A program made the position numbers and the translations under genes. A DNA stretch of 64,000 bases from Eutrigla gurnardus (lineage: Eukaryota; Chordata; Actinopteri; Perciformes; Triglidae), in contig OY741277.1 of the NCBI GenBank assembly GCA_963514095.1, positions 14,131,137 to 14,195,136 of the forward strand, read 5' to 3'. Shown here in pieces: positions 1 to 13,000 of this stretch (positions within the stretch are counted from its first letter, which is position 1; every line of letters starts with the position of its first letter). Under the pieces are notes generated by a model. The model was not told the DNA's origin. It searched no databases and saw nothing but the letters and a program-made list of their open reading frames with translations.

Positions 1-1063
1 CAGAGCATTAATGTGGCAGCAGACAACGATTTGCTATCTTGCTGAGCGGAGAATAAAGTCGCGATCCCTCAGTGTGCGTTGTAATCGCAGCTTCTCTGTG
101 CTTTGTTGACGTAGCCGGTCCGGCCTTGAGTGCCTGTAGTGCCATTTATCAATCTAGATCGTTGTGGTGTGAGATGGCTTATTTTGGAGATTCAATATAA
201 TGGGACTATGTGGCACTCAACAGCAATTTATCATTCCAGTAATAATGACTACATTGATAAATCGCACTAAAAGTAAGAAGAGTATTTGCTTCCTTTACTT
301 TGGGGTGAACTGTCCCTTTAGAAGGGTGATCTGTGTATGGACAGATGTGCTTTTTGAAGTCGAATCTAATCGGCATTGTGCGCATTCTGTGTATTTTATT
401 TTGTGTTTTTTTTAATTTCATGTCAGTGCATTTAGCAAGAATAATTTGTTTCCCTCTTTACACTGACAGAAAAGTCACTTGCATGTAGCCAATTAAATCC
501 TTTTATTTTATTAACATATTTGCATATTTGGTATCGTCCTCAAAGTTAAGTTTATTCATAAATTCCAAAAACCAAGTTGATCTACTCAATCATGCTTGAG
601 ATAAATTAATGATCATAGAAATACAGATTGACTGGTATTGTTTGAAAGTTGAAGTCCAAATTAACTAATTTTCTCAGGGAATTTCTTTAGTCTCTCCTCT
701 TTTTTTTTAAGGATTGTTTTTCCTTCCAAATATGTATTCTGTTCTTTTAATCTTTCTTTTGTAATGAAAACAGTGCGAGCCTCCCAGATTATTATCTCCC
801 ACTGTAAATGAACACAGTGCACAAGAGCGAGTTGTGTTTACGCGGTTCTTTGCGATGGAGATGATGGCGTCGGTGTTAGTGTGCACGTTCCCCGAGGGCC
901 TTCGCCGTGGAGTGAGGTAAACAAAACAGATGTGAATTCACAGAGTGGATAAACTCATTAGCAACTTCTCATTAGACAGGTTCACATCTGCACTTCCTTT
1001 TTTGGAGGGCGCCGAATCAGAAAACAAGTATTTATGTCAGCAGCTATTAGGTCAAACACACAC

Positions 1064-1130
1064 TGTGGTGTGTGTGTGTTTGTGTGTGTGTTCGTGTGTG
1101 TGTGTGTGTGTTTGTGTGTGTGTTCGTGTA
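1064..1130. repeat. Imperfect (TG)n microsatellite
   Basis: GTGTGTGT blocks broken by TTTG and TTCG. Confidence 0.95.
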
Positions 1131-3075
1131 TCTATACTGGGATGACCTGCATGTGCATGTTGAGGAGCAGAAGTCCGCGCACTTGTTTGTTTAGGAAGTT
1201 TGCACTGATGAATTCATGGTGGCAGAGCAGTGGTGCAGAAGATGCTCCGGGGGGGAGAGAGAGAGAGAGAGAGAGATGGCAAGGAAGAGCGAGAAAGAGA
1301 GAGGGTGGAGAGTCGTCCCCTCTCCATCCTGCCGTGCCCGACTCCCCGCATCTAAAAACCCAGCTGGGGCAGACTGGCGCTGGCTGGCGCGGAGGTGGCG
1401 TGGGCTGGGGAGGGAGGGAGGGAGGGAGAGTCAACACGACAAGGACAAAGCAAAGAAAAGCCACGGGCTTGCTCTGTTTTTAGGATGGTAGGAGTGATGC
1501 TGTACTGTGGCTGCAGACTTCCACACCAACCTGCAGCCGGTGAAGGAGAAAGGCCGACTCGTGGTGCGTCGCCACGCCTCTGGACGCCCTCTGCAGGCTT
1601 AGAAACTGTGGCTCAACAGCCATGGGGTCACTGCTGTGCCTGGGGACGCTTAACCTTGCTTAACTTTGACCCTTGCTCCCAAATACACCTGATCCTTACT
1701 CTAATAACTACTGCTTTTGAGAGGCTTTAACGGTTGTTGTCAGTCACCTCTTTCTCTGTTTTTGAGACTTTACTGTAACATGTGGTGTTGAATTAGGTTA
1801 TATTATACACCATAACCTATAAGGTCAAGTATCATATACTTCATAATTGCTGGTGACTTACTGACTCAATTTTTTTTTTAAAGGATCATAGTGTATTATG
1901 TTTCTGAAAGTTGTAATACATTATTATAATTTTGAGTGACAAGCTCAGATATTAGCATGCACCACATTACTTATATAACTGTGTAATCAACATAAAAGAA
2001 GGCCTTTATTCCTGTGATCCACAGCAAAAGCCAGTCTCTCAAAGCACCAAAACCACATGCAGTCTCTGCATACAAACACTCATACATACACAGTGTCTCC
2101 CGGCGTCATTCTGCTTCAGAATACAAATAAATACGAACTCAAAATATGCAGCAGTTATGTGCAAATTATTGATGGATGGGTATTAGTGAGAATAATACTG
2201 TTATTCCAATTCCTATGAATATGTAGCACATAGTTGAATAAAAGAAAAACAAGGAAGGAAGACGGCCCGTGTAGAAGCAAAGGATCACTAATCTGTCTGG
2301 CAGGTCACCCACATGGTTTCATTATTTACATTTGGCTCAGCAGCTAAAACAGCTTAGCCTCTGTGTACAGCCCGGCTTCAATGGCTTTGCACTGTAGTCA
2401 ATGCACTTGGAGAGATGCTGTTCTTGCTTTTTCTTTGATGCACAAACGGTTCGAAGCCTTTGTGTCTTTTTTTTTTTGCATTCTGTGCTCCACGCATTCT
2501 ACTGACGATGGTTGTGTATATGTGATGACCTGCTTCGTTTTTGAATAGTCAATGGGATACGCTTATTTCTCAAGTCAGATCTTTAAGACGGACCTCTAGT
2601 GCTGCTATTTTGCAACTTTTCCGAATGTTTCTGATTTCCCAGACGTTGCCAACCTGTCCGCGTGGGTTGCTGTGGTAACGGTGTGGGCGTCAGTAACTAC
2701 GTAGCTATGATTTCCAACCCAGAAGCATGAGCATTGTGTTCAGTCGCCATGCAGAATCAATTTGTCCAGACTTTGTGAACTCATATTGGATGCAATCTGG
2801 ATATGTCAAGCGAGGAGAGTGTTTGAGTGAATGACGGAAAGAAAAGAGGCCTCGGTCTCGCAACATCTCTCATTTTGAGCAATCGCATGTCTTTGAACAT
2901 ATAGTCACATTGGCATTTGAATGGTAATTTCCTTAAGCGTGAGATGTCTGGGTTTTTTTTGTGCATGTAAAAGGTCTCCAGAGGTGCAAAGCCTCATGGA
3001 GGTGACCCTCCCCCACAGCAACACTCCTCCTCAACTGCTTGAAAAGCCTCAATTTAAATCCTTTTCTTCCGTACA

Positions 3076-3270
3076 GCGATGATTCACTTTTATTTACACA
3101 GCCCCAAATCACAAATTTGTCTAGGAGGGCTTTACACTCTGTACAGAGTAGGACGTCCTCTGTTCCGTGACCCTCCATCAAGGAAGGATAAACTCCCCAT
3201 GAAACCCCCTTTTAACAGGGAAAAAGGAGAGAGCAACAGAGGTGGCATCCTTGGGTTTGCAGAAGTGTAA
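3076..3270 (+). repeat. Teleost dispersed repeat fragment
   Basis: Contains TTTATTTACACAGCCCCAAA, GGCTTTACACTCTGTACAG, CCTCCATCAAGGAAGGATAAA and CCCTTTTAACAGGGAAAAAG in the order of a very common fish repeat whose consensus runs from TTTATTTATATAGCCC to AGCAACTGAGG. It is divergent but co-linear. Family name not assigned. Confidence 0.7.
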
Positions 3271-4735
3271 TAGAACTTACAAAAAAAATGACTACAGCAA
3301 TAGCAGTAGTAACAGTAATGGCAGAGAAAACAACTAGAAAAATAGGATTACCACTAAAGATATCCACATCAGTGGATATGATACAATGATTATAACAATA
3401 AAGCAGAAATAGTAGTAAATAATAGAAATATTCCTCAGCAGTACATCGCCTGTTATCTGGTTATGGTAAGGGGGCGTGATATTTCTGACAAAGCTTATGA
3501 CCAATCACAACAGAGTGGGCCAGCTGGCCAATCAGAGCAGACTGGGCTTTTTGGGAGAGAGATGCAGGAGTCTGACTGAGAATAGCTGCTGCACAGCCGG
3601 GATAATAAAATAAAGTGTTTTTTGAGCATAAAAGCATGTCAACATGTTCTAGTAGTGAACTGAAATACGAGTATGCACCACAAAACATGCATTGTAGGAC
3701 GCCTTTTCTACACTACTACATATTCAGAGGTAATTATTGTATTTTTACTACTTTTATTTATAATGAATAAATCAAAAACAGCAGTAGAAAAAACGAATAG
3801 AACGAGCTCTTTTGGCTACAACCTTAAAATGTATCTTACATGTTACTGCATCAATAACAATGTAATATCGTCATGGATAATAATGTAACTACTAAAGAGC
3901 CCATCTGGCTGAAAGTTTTGATCTAATATATAATTTCTATAGCCCTGCATTAAAGGTGTTAAACTGGATAAACCTGTCGGCAGAATCCAGTCCAGACCTC
4001 CCAAAGCAGCGGTTAGTTGCAGCATGTAACTAACTAAAACTCAAGCACTTCACATAGGAGTTGGGCCCATTAGCAGTTGGAGGACTTGTTTTGTCCTCTA
4101 ATCCCTCTGAATCTGCATAACTCTCAATTTTCCTCAACAAGGATGGAGTTCACAAGGAGGGTGGCCTGCCCGCTCTTTAAAAACCAGACATGCTTGAACA
4201 CAACAGCTGTGCAGCCCGATTCACCTCCTGTACACGCTTCCTTTTCATCACAGCAGTCAGCAGTTAGAGTGCGCCAACGTATTATTTTAAACTGAATTCC
4301 ATCAGTTTAAGTTGCCAAATAATATCGAAGCAGCTGGGCAGTTCATCACTATTCCTCTGACAACGCCTCATTGTGAGGGAGGTTGTTGTTTTTTTGGAGG
4401 CTGAGCTGCAGGAAGCTAACAGATGTCCCGTTTGAGCCGAGCTGTGCCGGGAATATCAAGTGTAGCTGCCCGTGTGGTGCTAGCTGGCTGCTGTAGCAGC
4501 GGGGCAGGCTGTTCACTAAGTGCTGCCCGGTGGGACGGATCAGTCGTCTCTCCCGCTCGGCCTACCGTGACGCCACACTGCAGGTCACATGATGACCCGT
4601 AGCCTCATTTGGTCAGGCCACTTCATGATTGAGTCGCCAGTTTCATTCACTGTCCAAACCTTTTTAATACACCTTGTTAACCTATTCATCCAAATGTTTC
4701 TTGTCTTGAGTTGCCACTGGTTGCTTAGCAACCTC

Positions 4736-4795
4736 TTCAAAGGTGTTGGTAGGCAGATTTTGTTACTGATCTTCTCACCTAACTCTCTGCAGATG
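4736..4795 (-). repeat. Short fragment of the same family, reverse
   Basis: AAAGGTGTTGGTAGGCAGAT, TTTTGTTAC and CTTCTCACCTAACTCTC are pieces of the reverse strand of the AAAGGAATAGTT family with an internal deletion. Confidence 0.5.
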
Positions 4796-4937
4796 ATAAA
4801 AAAATGTGATTAAAGCATACAGTTGTTCGGGTAATTCATGGGATGCTGTTTCCCTTTGAGTGAAGTTCATTCTTGACCATGAGATGTGGCTTGAGGTTCA
4901 AAATGCTAGTAAGAGGACCATTGAGTATATTAGTCCA

Positions 4938-5000
4938 AGTTTTTTTTTTTTTTTCACAGACGTGGCATGCGCTCTAACCATTCCACCACCTGCGCGCCAC
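4938..5000 (-). mobile_element. Truncated tRNA-derived SINE
   Basis: The reverse strand reads GGCGCGCAGGTGGTGGAAT and GGTTAGAGCGCATGCC, the 5' half of a tRNA with an A-box, running straight into an A15 tract (T15 on the plus strand at 4940-4954). Only the 5' head plus poly(A) remains. Confidence 0.55.
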
Positions 5001-5195
5001 ATATTGTTATTTTTAATTGAACATATTTTTTTTTAACTAGGGCTGCAGTAAATTATAGAGGATTGTGTTGGCTCATATTTAATTGTGCTTAATTTGAAGA
5101 ATGAACATGTATATTTCAGAATGCCTGTAGATACTAATGTTGGTTTATTTTTTATCTGGATAATTGTGAATACCCTCATGAGTGACTTGAAAAGG

Positions 5196-5386
<191 letters not shown>

Positions 5387-6838
5387 ATTGTAAAGCACTT
5401 TATGCCACTGTTTGGATAAAGCAGCTGTAAAAAAAAATCTGTCCATTACCATCTTTAGGTCATAATGGAGCCATTAATGGTGTCTTCTCAGCCATGTTGT
5501 AACCTGTTAAGTAATAGAGTAAGGGTGATGAGGCCTGTTGTCGTGTAGAAAGGAGCAAGAGGGCGTTGAGGAGCACCATCCATCGAAGCTATAGTAAGCT
5601 CCACCTTCAGGATGCATTGATTGACTTTGAGAAATTTCAAATCCAATTTACTGTTGCATTAATCCCGGCCACATTTAAAACAGATTTCCTGTCTCAGGCC
5701 AGCACTGTGTCTTTTCTTTGATGGTTGTATTCATCTTCGGTGTCTGGTTTGGACAGAGGCAGGATTTCCCCTCTGTGTGTCCAATAAAATAAAACAAATC
5801 TATATAAAGCTCACTTTGAAACGGCAACACACTAATGTGTGCAATTCAGCTTCAAAAAGGCTTTCCTTGACATTTTCAAAACTAAAGTCCGGTCAAAGTG
5901 CTGCTACGACTACAACACTATGAGTGATGACGTCTTTTAAGCCTTCAAGGCACACAAAGCAGCTTGTTGAATAAAACAAAATACAATTCCATTGGAGGCA
6001 TGGCTTTTTTAATGATCTAGAAAAGGCTACAGAGCTTTAAGGGTATTGGTCCTTTGATAAACATGTAAAGGCTGCAGGTATTTCATGAAGGACTAGAAAG
6101 GAAAAAAATGTGATTTATTAATCTTTTATCGTTCTTTACTTGGGTGGATCACAAAGTATGGAATTAATTTGCAAATACTCCAGTTCAGACTTTACTATGA
6201 ATATCAGTTTTCGGGCAATGACAAATAGCAAAATGTGGCCTACAACCGACTAGGTTAGGCTTGTTTTTAGCCAAGTCAATAACCGTATATAAAACAGCCA
6301 ATAAAATAGTTTTTTAATCGTGAATCACCATAACCACATGAGGTCCTTGAGCATATAGTCCTTAATGAGCATAAATCATTTTAGGCTGACTGGTCCAGTA
6401 GTATGCAAGATTAGTCATGGACAGACGGACACACGCACACGCACGGCCAAATGCATTATCTCCCCACGGGCTCACGCCTGGCTGGCGCGGATAACAACCT
6501 CTTTATTTTGATCGGAACGCATCACATGCCCCTAGATCTGTACTTTGGTTCTTACTTTCTGTACTGATGTGGCGTGAGTGTGTTTGATGTGATTGACAGC
6601 TGCCCAGAGACCTCCTGGAGGCTCTGTCTTCATTTGGCATGTCCATCCCAACTGTCAGTTTCCATTTAGGAGCCCTTCTTTCACTTTTTAGGCCCGGCTA
6701 ACACCGTTGTCTTGTTTTTGTTCTGGGAGGCGTACATCTGGTCCCTGGCACTGCTTATGTCATCCCTGCATCTTTTCTTATTGAAAGGTTAAGTAGCTGT
6801 CAGAGACGCTGATGTTTTACTCAACTTCTCTACTTCGT

Positions 6839-6849
6839 GTGTGTGTGTG

Positions 6850-6884
<35 letters not shown>
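6839..6884. repeat. (TG)n(TA)n compound microsatellite
   Basis: A GT run followed by ATATAC and a perfect AT run. Confidence 0.95.
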
Positions 6885-8147
6885 TGCCCAGGTTGTGTTT
6901 GATTGCGTGCGTACATTTTACCATGTAAGATTTACGTCGGTCTGATTGTATCACATGCGAGTAGGCCAATGTCTTCACTCTGTGAATGTCAGTGAGCCGC
7001 AGAATGTGCCAAGTGGTGCCTTTCCGCAGACGGGCATCAGGTTGATGGGCTCGTTTTGCAGAGGAGGAGAAAGTTGGAATGAATTCGAGCCGGCGAGGCG
7101 AGAGGGGAATGTGTTAGCGCTTCGTCTCTGTGTGAAACAGGACCTTAAAACTACACATCCTGGTTTATAGTTGAGCCGTTACAAATGTGTCCCCGTTACA
7201 ACACCCGGGATGAGTGTGACCTGATCAGCCGGCGCCAGTGACACCGGCGGTGACAGATGTCGGTGCCTCCAGCCAGTCGCTGCTTTCTATCCGGCAATGA
7301 ACAGATGTGCAAGTGACAGCCAGTGCATGAATCTTATGACTCTGGAAAGTTTAGTATAGAGACTAAACATATTCAAAGCGTTTTTACTTTTGTGGTGTGT
7401 GCTGTGAATATTCTGGGTGAATTTATTTCCTTTATTGTATGATTGTAACACACGTTTTGAACTGATATGACCTTTTTGATTTTAAGAACGGCTTTTGCCA
7501 GCATCTATCAATAAGGGTCCAATAAAATCAATTCTTAACTGGGACAAAGTAAAAAAAATAATGATGAAAAAAATAAGGATATGCCAAATTGTTTTTTCAC
7601 TACACCGTATAACAACACCGCTCTGTTACAACAACCGTACTTCTCTTAGAATACAATATCTGTTTTCCATGTGCTCTCTATAGGGGGGGGGGGGGGAATA
7701 AAGACTTGGCCAGTCCGAGGCTGTTTTGGGACCTGAGTCTGTCCACACACAGACGGCTGCTTTATTCTGTTTCGAGGACATTGTGCAAATGAGATGGACG
7801 GAGTTTGGTGTTAATTGAATTGGGCAGACAGTTTGTGCTTCAACAAATGAGCATGGTTTCACTCCCATCGCTGCCTTGGGTCAGTTGTATTCCTCTTTCA
7901 CACATACCCAAAGGAGAAAGTGAGAAGAGAATATTTTTGTTAACTTTTTATTGATTTCTTTTCATTTAATTTTTTTTTACACAGGATCACCATGGACCAA
8001 TGAACCCTCTGTCCACACTGGTCTCAAAGGGTCTAATAACTAGCAAAAAGACCAATTAGTAACATCAAATATAACAAGCAAATTAACCACAAGAAGAAAG
8101 CTCTGCAACCATAAAGTTGGATTAAATGCGCCTTCACTGAGCTTTTT

Positions 8148-8310
8148 ACCCTTTTAAAGGAGTAGTTAAACATTGTGGGAAATCCCTCTGTTTTTGTGAA
8201 GAGTTGATCCTGTTCTTAAAGGACTGAATGAGTGTTGAGTGTGCTACGTAGCTTAGCATTATGATTAGCAGGGGAGCTACTGCTAGAAAGAAATATCTAC
8301 AATAACTTAA
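8148..8310 (+). repeat. Possible copy of the AAAGGAATAGTT repeat family
   Basis: The start AAAGGAGTAGTTAAACATTG matches the start of the copy at 29725 with few changes, followed by GTGGGAAAT and a GCTTAGC-type segment. More decayed than the copies at 29725 and 60041. Confidence 0.4.
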
Positions 8311-8984
8311 GATGTATGGGATGTGATATATGATATTCATGCTATATATGACTTTTAAGTGCATGTTAGTGTATGTGAGCTTGCCCGTGCTCTGCTCATA
8401 CAGCGGTTACAGCTAACGTTGCCGTGCCGACGGTGTCATTGTGCAAGCGCCGTAGTGAATAAATACAGTTGTTTGAAGGAGATATTTTGTATGCAACATA
8501 GTAATATAGTAGATATTAGGGAGATATAATTATGACCTCTTTAACTTCCTTAGACCAGCATCATGTAATACATAATTAAAACTACTAAATTTTTGCAATC
8601 AAAGCAAACATTTTCGATAATGATTTAAATTGTGTTTTATGCAAATAACCAGGTAAATGGATAACATTTATAATTTAGTGTACACTGACTCTTGAGTTCA
8701 GTCACACACCAACTAATATTGGTTTCACAATCATTGTAACAGTCGGGGGTTTTGGGAAACTCTATATTACATTTTCCATTAATTCACTTGCGTTGCTCAG
8801 AGTAATCTCTGCATGTTATTCTTCCTGACAAATGAAATGCAACGTGGGAAGCCAATAACTGATAATTAAACTCTCCTTTTAATCGCCGCTGTCTCACCTG
8901 CCCCTCCTGCTCCCTCCGCCCGTGATGATGATCTAAGGCGATGCTCCGCACACTGCCAATACTCACGGCTCTAATTTCTGCACC

Positions 8985-9175
8985 ACCACAAGCCACGGCG
9001 GCATGACGTCGCATCCATTACATCTGCTGACCAATCGAGTCGCTGCCTGTCGCCGGGGCTCGGCAAATGAGAGCGCGGGAGCAGGACTTAGGCTAGCAAC
9101 GAGGAGGAGGAAGAGGAGGAGGAGGAGGACAGTGGAAGAGTGCAGTAACAGTCCCAAGGCCCCGTGGATACTCAC
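8985..9175. promoter_or_regulatory. CpG-rich promoter-like block with CRE and CCAAT
   Basis: A short CpG-dense block containing ATGACGTCGCAT (a CRE-like site at 9004-9015) and GACCAATCG (a CCAAT box near 9030), followed by a GAGGAGG run at 9101-9128. It lies 8.3 kb upstream of the first recognised oxr1 exon and could mark a distal promoter or enhancer. No first exon with the required TG|gt end was found beside it, so the role is a guess. Confidence 0.3.
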
Positions 9176-9801
9176 TGAATCAAACGCTGAAGGCTGTGAA
9201 TGATTGAGCTGCTGAGTCTGACTGGGTGTGTTGCTGTTTGTCGCCAAGATGGGGACAAAGACAGCAAGTGTGCATGCCTTTTCTTTTTTCTTTTTTTTTT
9301 TGTCTGCATGTGTCCGTATTTGCTGGCTGAGTGATGCACAGAGAGCCAGAAAGTGAGAGAGAAAAACATGTCCCTGAGTCAGAGCCAGACACTTAATGAA
9401 GCAGAGAGTTTTTCCTCTTTTCTATATCTGCCTTGTGTCAGCGAAGATAATTCCTCTGTTAGTCAAGACTGTGGCTGTGGGGCGTTTTCTGTGCGATATT
9501 GATACATTTTTTTCAAAAATGAATAGCAGCATTTTCCCCCAGCTGTGGGCTTATGAGCCGAACTGTTGATTTATTGGCTGGTTTTTGATCAAAATGGAGC
9601 TGTTCCACGTTGTTGGCAGATGCTGCTAAGTGATGAAGAAATCATTAGACGTAGCTGGAGGCCTGCTTGCTCGCTGAGGCATTGTGAGCGCCGGTGTCTT
9701 CGTCTGGTGTTGTTTTAGTGAGTGATTCTCTGCCAGGCTAGATTTTAAATTGAATCAGGTAGATTACCGTTACTGTAATGGTATTCAGATCCGTCACTTA
9801 A

Positions 9802-10016
9802 AGGTGGAGAGGGAGACGGCGTTGGTCAGGACGGCGTTACCAGCGGTTACTGCCGTAGCGCAGGGCGGTGGAGATTAGCTAGCACACACTGGGACTCACG
9901 TGCACTCACGGCCGGCCCGCCTACGTAAACAAACAGCAGTTCATCACTTCGTTATATCTTTACATAGCAAATAGTTTGATGGTATATTTATGTACTGCAT
10001 TTCAAATTGAGCACCT
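9802..10016. mobile_element. Possible small TTAA-flanked MITE
   Basis: TTAA at 9798-9801 followed by AGGTG, and CACCT (10012-10016) followed by TTAA at 10017-10020, suggest a 215 bp element with a TTAA target duplication. The inverted ends match perfectly for only 5 bp, so this may be chance. Confidence 0.35.
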
Positions 10017-13000
10017 TTAAGGATACCAAAATTAATTATTACCACTACATACAAGTAAAAGTACACGGCTAAAATGTATCGATAGTAAAAAATATTCTGC
10101 GGAAAAATGTCACTTTATTATTTATCATATTAGTTTGTTAATACAGATGAATTTGTGCATCAGTACCATTTTACTATTATTGTTTTGGGACATTTCCTGA
10201 AATGACTGCTGATCAAGGAGGAGCTATTTTAAGCGGTATATGTATAAACACACTGTTTAATGGACTGGAAAAGTCGTATTTTGTATTGATGTTTTTATAG
10301 GTTTTTAAAAAGAAGTCACACAGTTAGTAGTAACTAAAGTCGTATAAAGTAGTACCTCAAAATCGTCCTTAAGTTCAAAGTAAATACACTTTTGAACATC
10401 TTATAGGAAATGACTAGCTAACAAATAATGGCAAATCAGAACAGAAGTGACACCAGGCAGCTTAGACAACCAAAACAAGCAAACGCTGCTCTGCCATAAT
10501 CAGAAGTCAGGTCACTCAGAGTTTCCCTAGTTCTGCGCTGCAGCTTGTCTTGTCTCAGTAACAGATCTCACTCCCTTATTACAGTGAAACAGCAGCGAAT
10601 ACAACACACATCGGAGAGCCTTTCATCCTTTTATTCATCCACCCAGGCTGCAGGAGCTGGCCTCCGTCTGCCTTCACACACAAAAAGTCAAATATAATGT
10701 TTGGGGGGGTGTCAAAGAATTAAAAAAAGAAACTGGAAAGAAACAGGAGATGAAAAATACCATCAAACCGTGTATCCAGCTGAGGGGGAATGTCAGTAAT
10801 GGGAAGGCTCTTTAATGTGTTACATAAGGAGATGGGATGTGGCGTTCATGTTCTGATTGCGTTGTTCATCTCCGACTCCAGAGCTGGCACTCGACAGATG
10901 CTGTCAAACTCTGAATGACAGGCGTTGGCTTGTTTTTCTAATAAACTCCACGCAGTCGCACCCGGATCCAGGATCCAGGATGCAGGAATTAATGATGCCG
11001 TGCAGGTTATGACTTTTCAGTTCGTTTGACTTCTTGCGCGCTCCGTGGCCTTTAGCTGCTAACTCTCTCCCGCCGCTTTCATCCAGATGCAGCTGGAGTT
11101 TAAAGCACCCATTGGTCAAAACCGCCACATCGCCCTTTGACACGGAATCGCCGCTCTGGCATTTAGCGAGGGCAGATGAGCGTAATGTGGCGTACGGCTC
11201 CATACATCATTATGCAGAGGTGTCCGACAGCTGAGCGTAGAGCGGCGAGGTCCGGGCCGTATTTCATTAGGCTTCCGGATGAAAACGATGGGCCTCATTA
11301 ACATACATGGCCACAGGTTGTTGTTGCCCTCCGTTTCTCTCCGAACCCCGGCTACAGACCGTCGGCCTCGGCTGACTCATTCTTATTAAGCTTAAGCTCG
11401 TCCACAGTCGTCCAATTGTTTTGTTATGATTGCCTGCCTGGGAGACCGCGGGAGCTGAAATCCCTGCAATCCATTTCAAACAGTCTGTCCGTACGCGTCT
11501 GGTGCGAAGACGAGAGGATGCTGGCGAGAAATGATTAGCAGATACTCAGGAGATGACTCCCTCAGGGTGAGAAGACATCTCGTGTTCTTGTGTTTCAACC
11601 TGATGACATCTGCGTTGAGGTCGTTTTATTCGTTTTTTTTAATGCATAACTGATTAACCGAGGCTGAAAGACAAAGGGACTGGTTGCTAGGCCTGAATTA
11701 TTACTTTTTTTATGGTACTGACTGAAACTTTTTAAGAGCTGTTGAGCTTACTTTGATTTGTAGTCTTCTTTACTTGTTCTTTGATTGGTTTACAATAAGA
11801 ATAAAAAACTCAATTTTCCGACTGCTATGGCTGATTGGGTTATATTCCTCCTGTCAAGTTAGGTTATCAAAAAATTATCAGAATCAGACCTCCGAGATAA
11901 TATCAGCAATTGTATTGAAAAATGCCAAAACGACAGACATACACAGACAGGGTGAGTATCATTCAGGTCCCTATTATCCCAGGTGTTTGCATCTATGTCT
12001 CTGACTAATGCAACAAGTTGGTTTGAAGAATGCAGCTTCTGCTGCTGGAGTGATGAGTGGTGAGATAACGGTGAGACTGAACCAAAAGTTAGGCTGTAAA
12101 TTCAAAACATTGAGCTGAAAGAAGCTAAAATGCCGTGTGGAGCTGATGGCAGCGGGTCATTGTCCGTGGGTTTGTCACTACAAGCTGATGACTACAGCTT
12201 AACGATAAAAAAGGAACAAGGATGTGTACAGTGTTCTCGGAATACAACATATGCCCACATCCAATACCTCCATCCGCTTGGTAAAGATATGACATCCTCC
12301 AACATTAGTCACTGATAGTGTTTCTTTCCTGGAAGGGCACGTTCCTGCTTCCCCTGTGTGTTCTCATTCTGCAGTAAATGCAAAGGAGATCCAAAGTTAC
12401 AGCAGCATTCAGTGTGTCGGGACTCTGAGGTATCACTGCTGTCAGCCGGGTCACTGTGCCGCCGGCGCCGTAGCAGAGTATGAAGTCCACCCAGCTTTCC
12501 CTATAGACTTTATGCAGCCCAGCACCCTCTGTGCTGCGATATGGAAACCCCAATTCCCTGATGTGCTTGTGCATGTGTCGTAGCTGCGGGGCGAGCGACG
12601 GTAATGGAAGCACAGCGGAGGAATGGAAAGGCAATGCAAACGCAGCTCCCTTTTTACTCTAGGTCTAATCCCTCTTAGTAGGGGAGCGATAAGCGTGTTT
12701 TGACTTAGCCCCAAATTTCCTGTTGTTTATGCTTCCTTTGCCAAACCGCGCGGATCCCAGTAGAGTCAGATAATCTTAGCGATGCCAGTTTGGCAGGGCT
12801 GCGGATATAGCACTGCCTCCTGGCCCAGGTCAAATCACAACAGCGGGGTAGAAAACAAAATGCCTCAGCGTCTGTTTGCCTTCATTTATTTGTTTTTCCT
12901 CCCCTCCCTCTTTGCATCATTGTGTAAGCGTTTGCTCACAGATAGGAATCTGTCAGAGCTGGTGGCTTTGTTGACATGCGCCTCTCATTCCTCTCTGGTG

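Noticed and set aside
4423..4602. 59-codon frame starting MSRLSRAVPG in a CpG-rich patch
   Set aside because: No match to a known OXR1 N-terminus, no suitable donor ending in TG, and no further support.
8963..9247. Minus-strand frame with a Leu-rich stretch like a membrane segment
   Set aside because: The Leu run is the antisense of a GAGGAGG repeat.
9368..9505. Short frame starting MSLSQSQTLNEAES, considered as the missing first exon
   Set aside because: No TG|gt donor in the needed phase and no real resemblance beyond MS.
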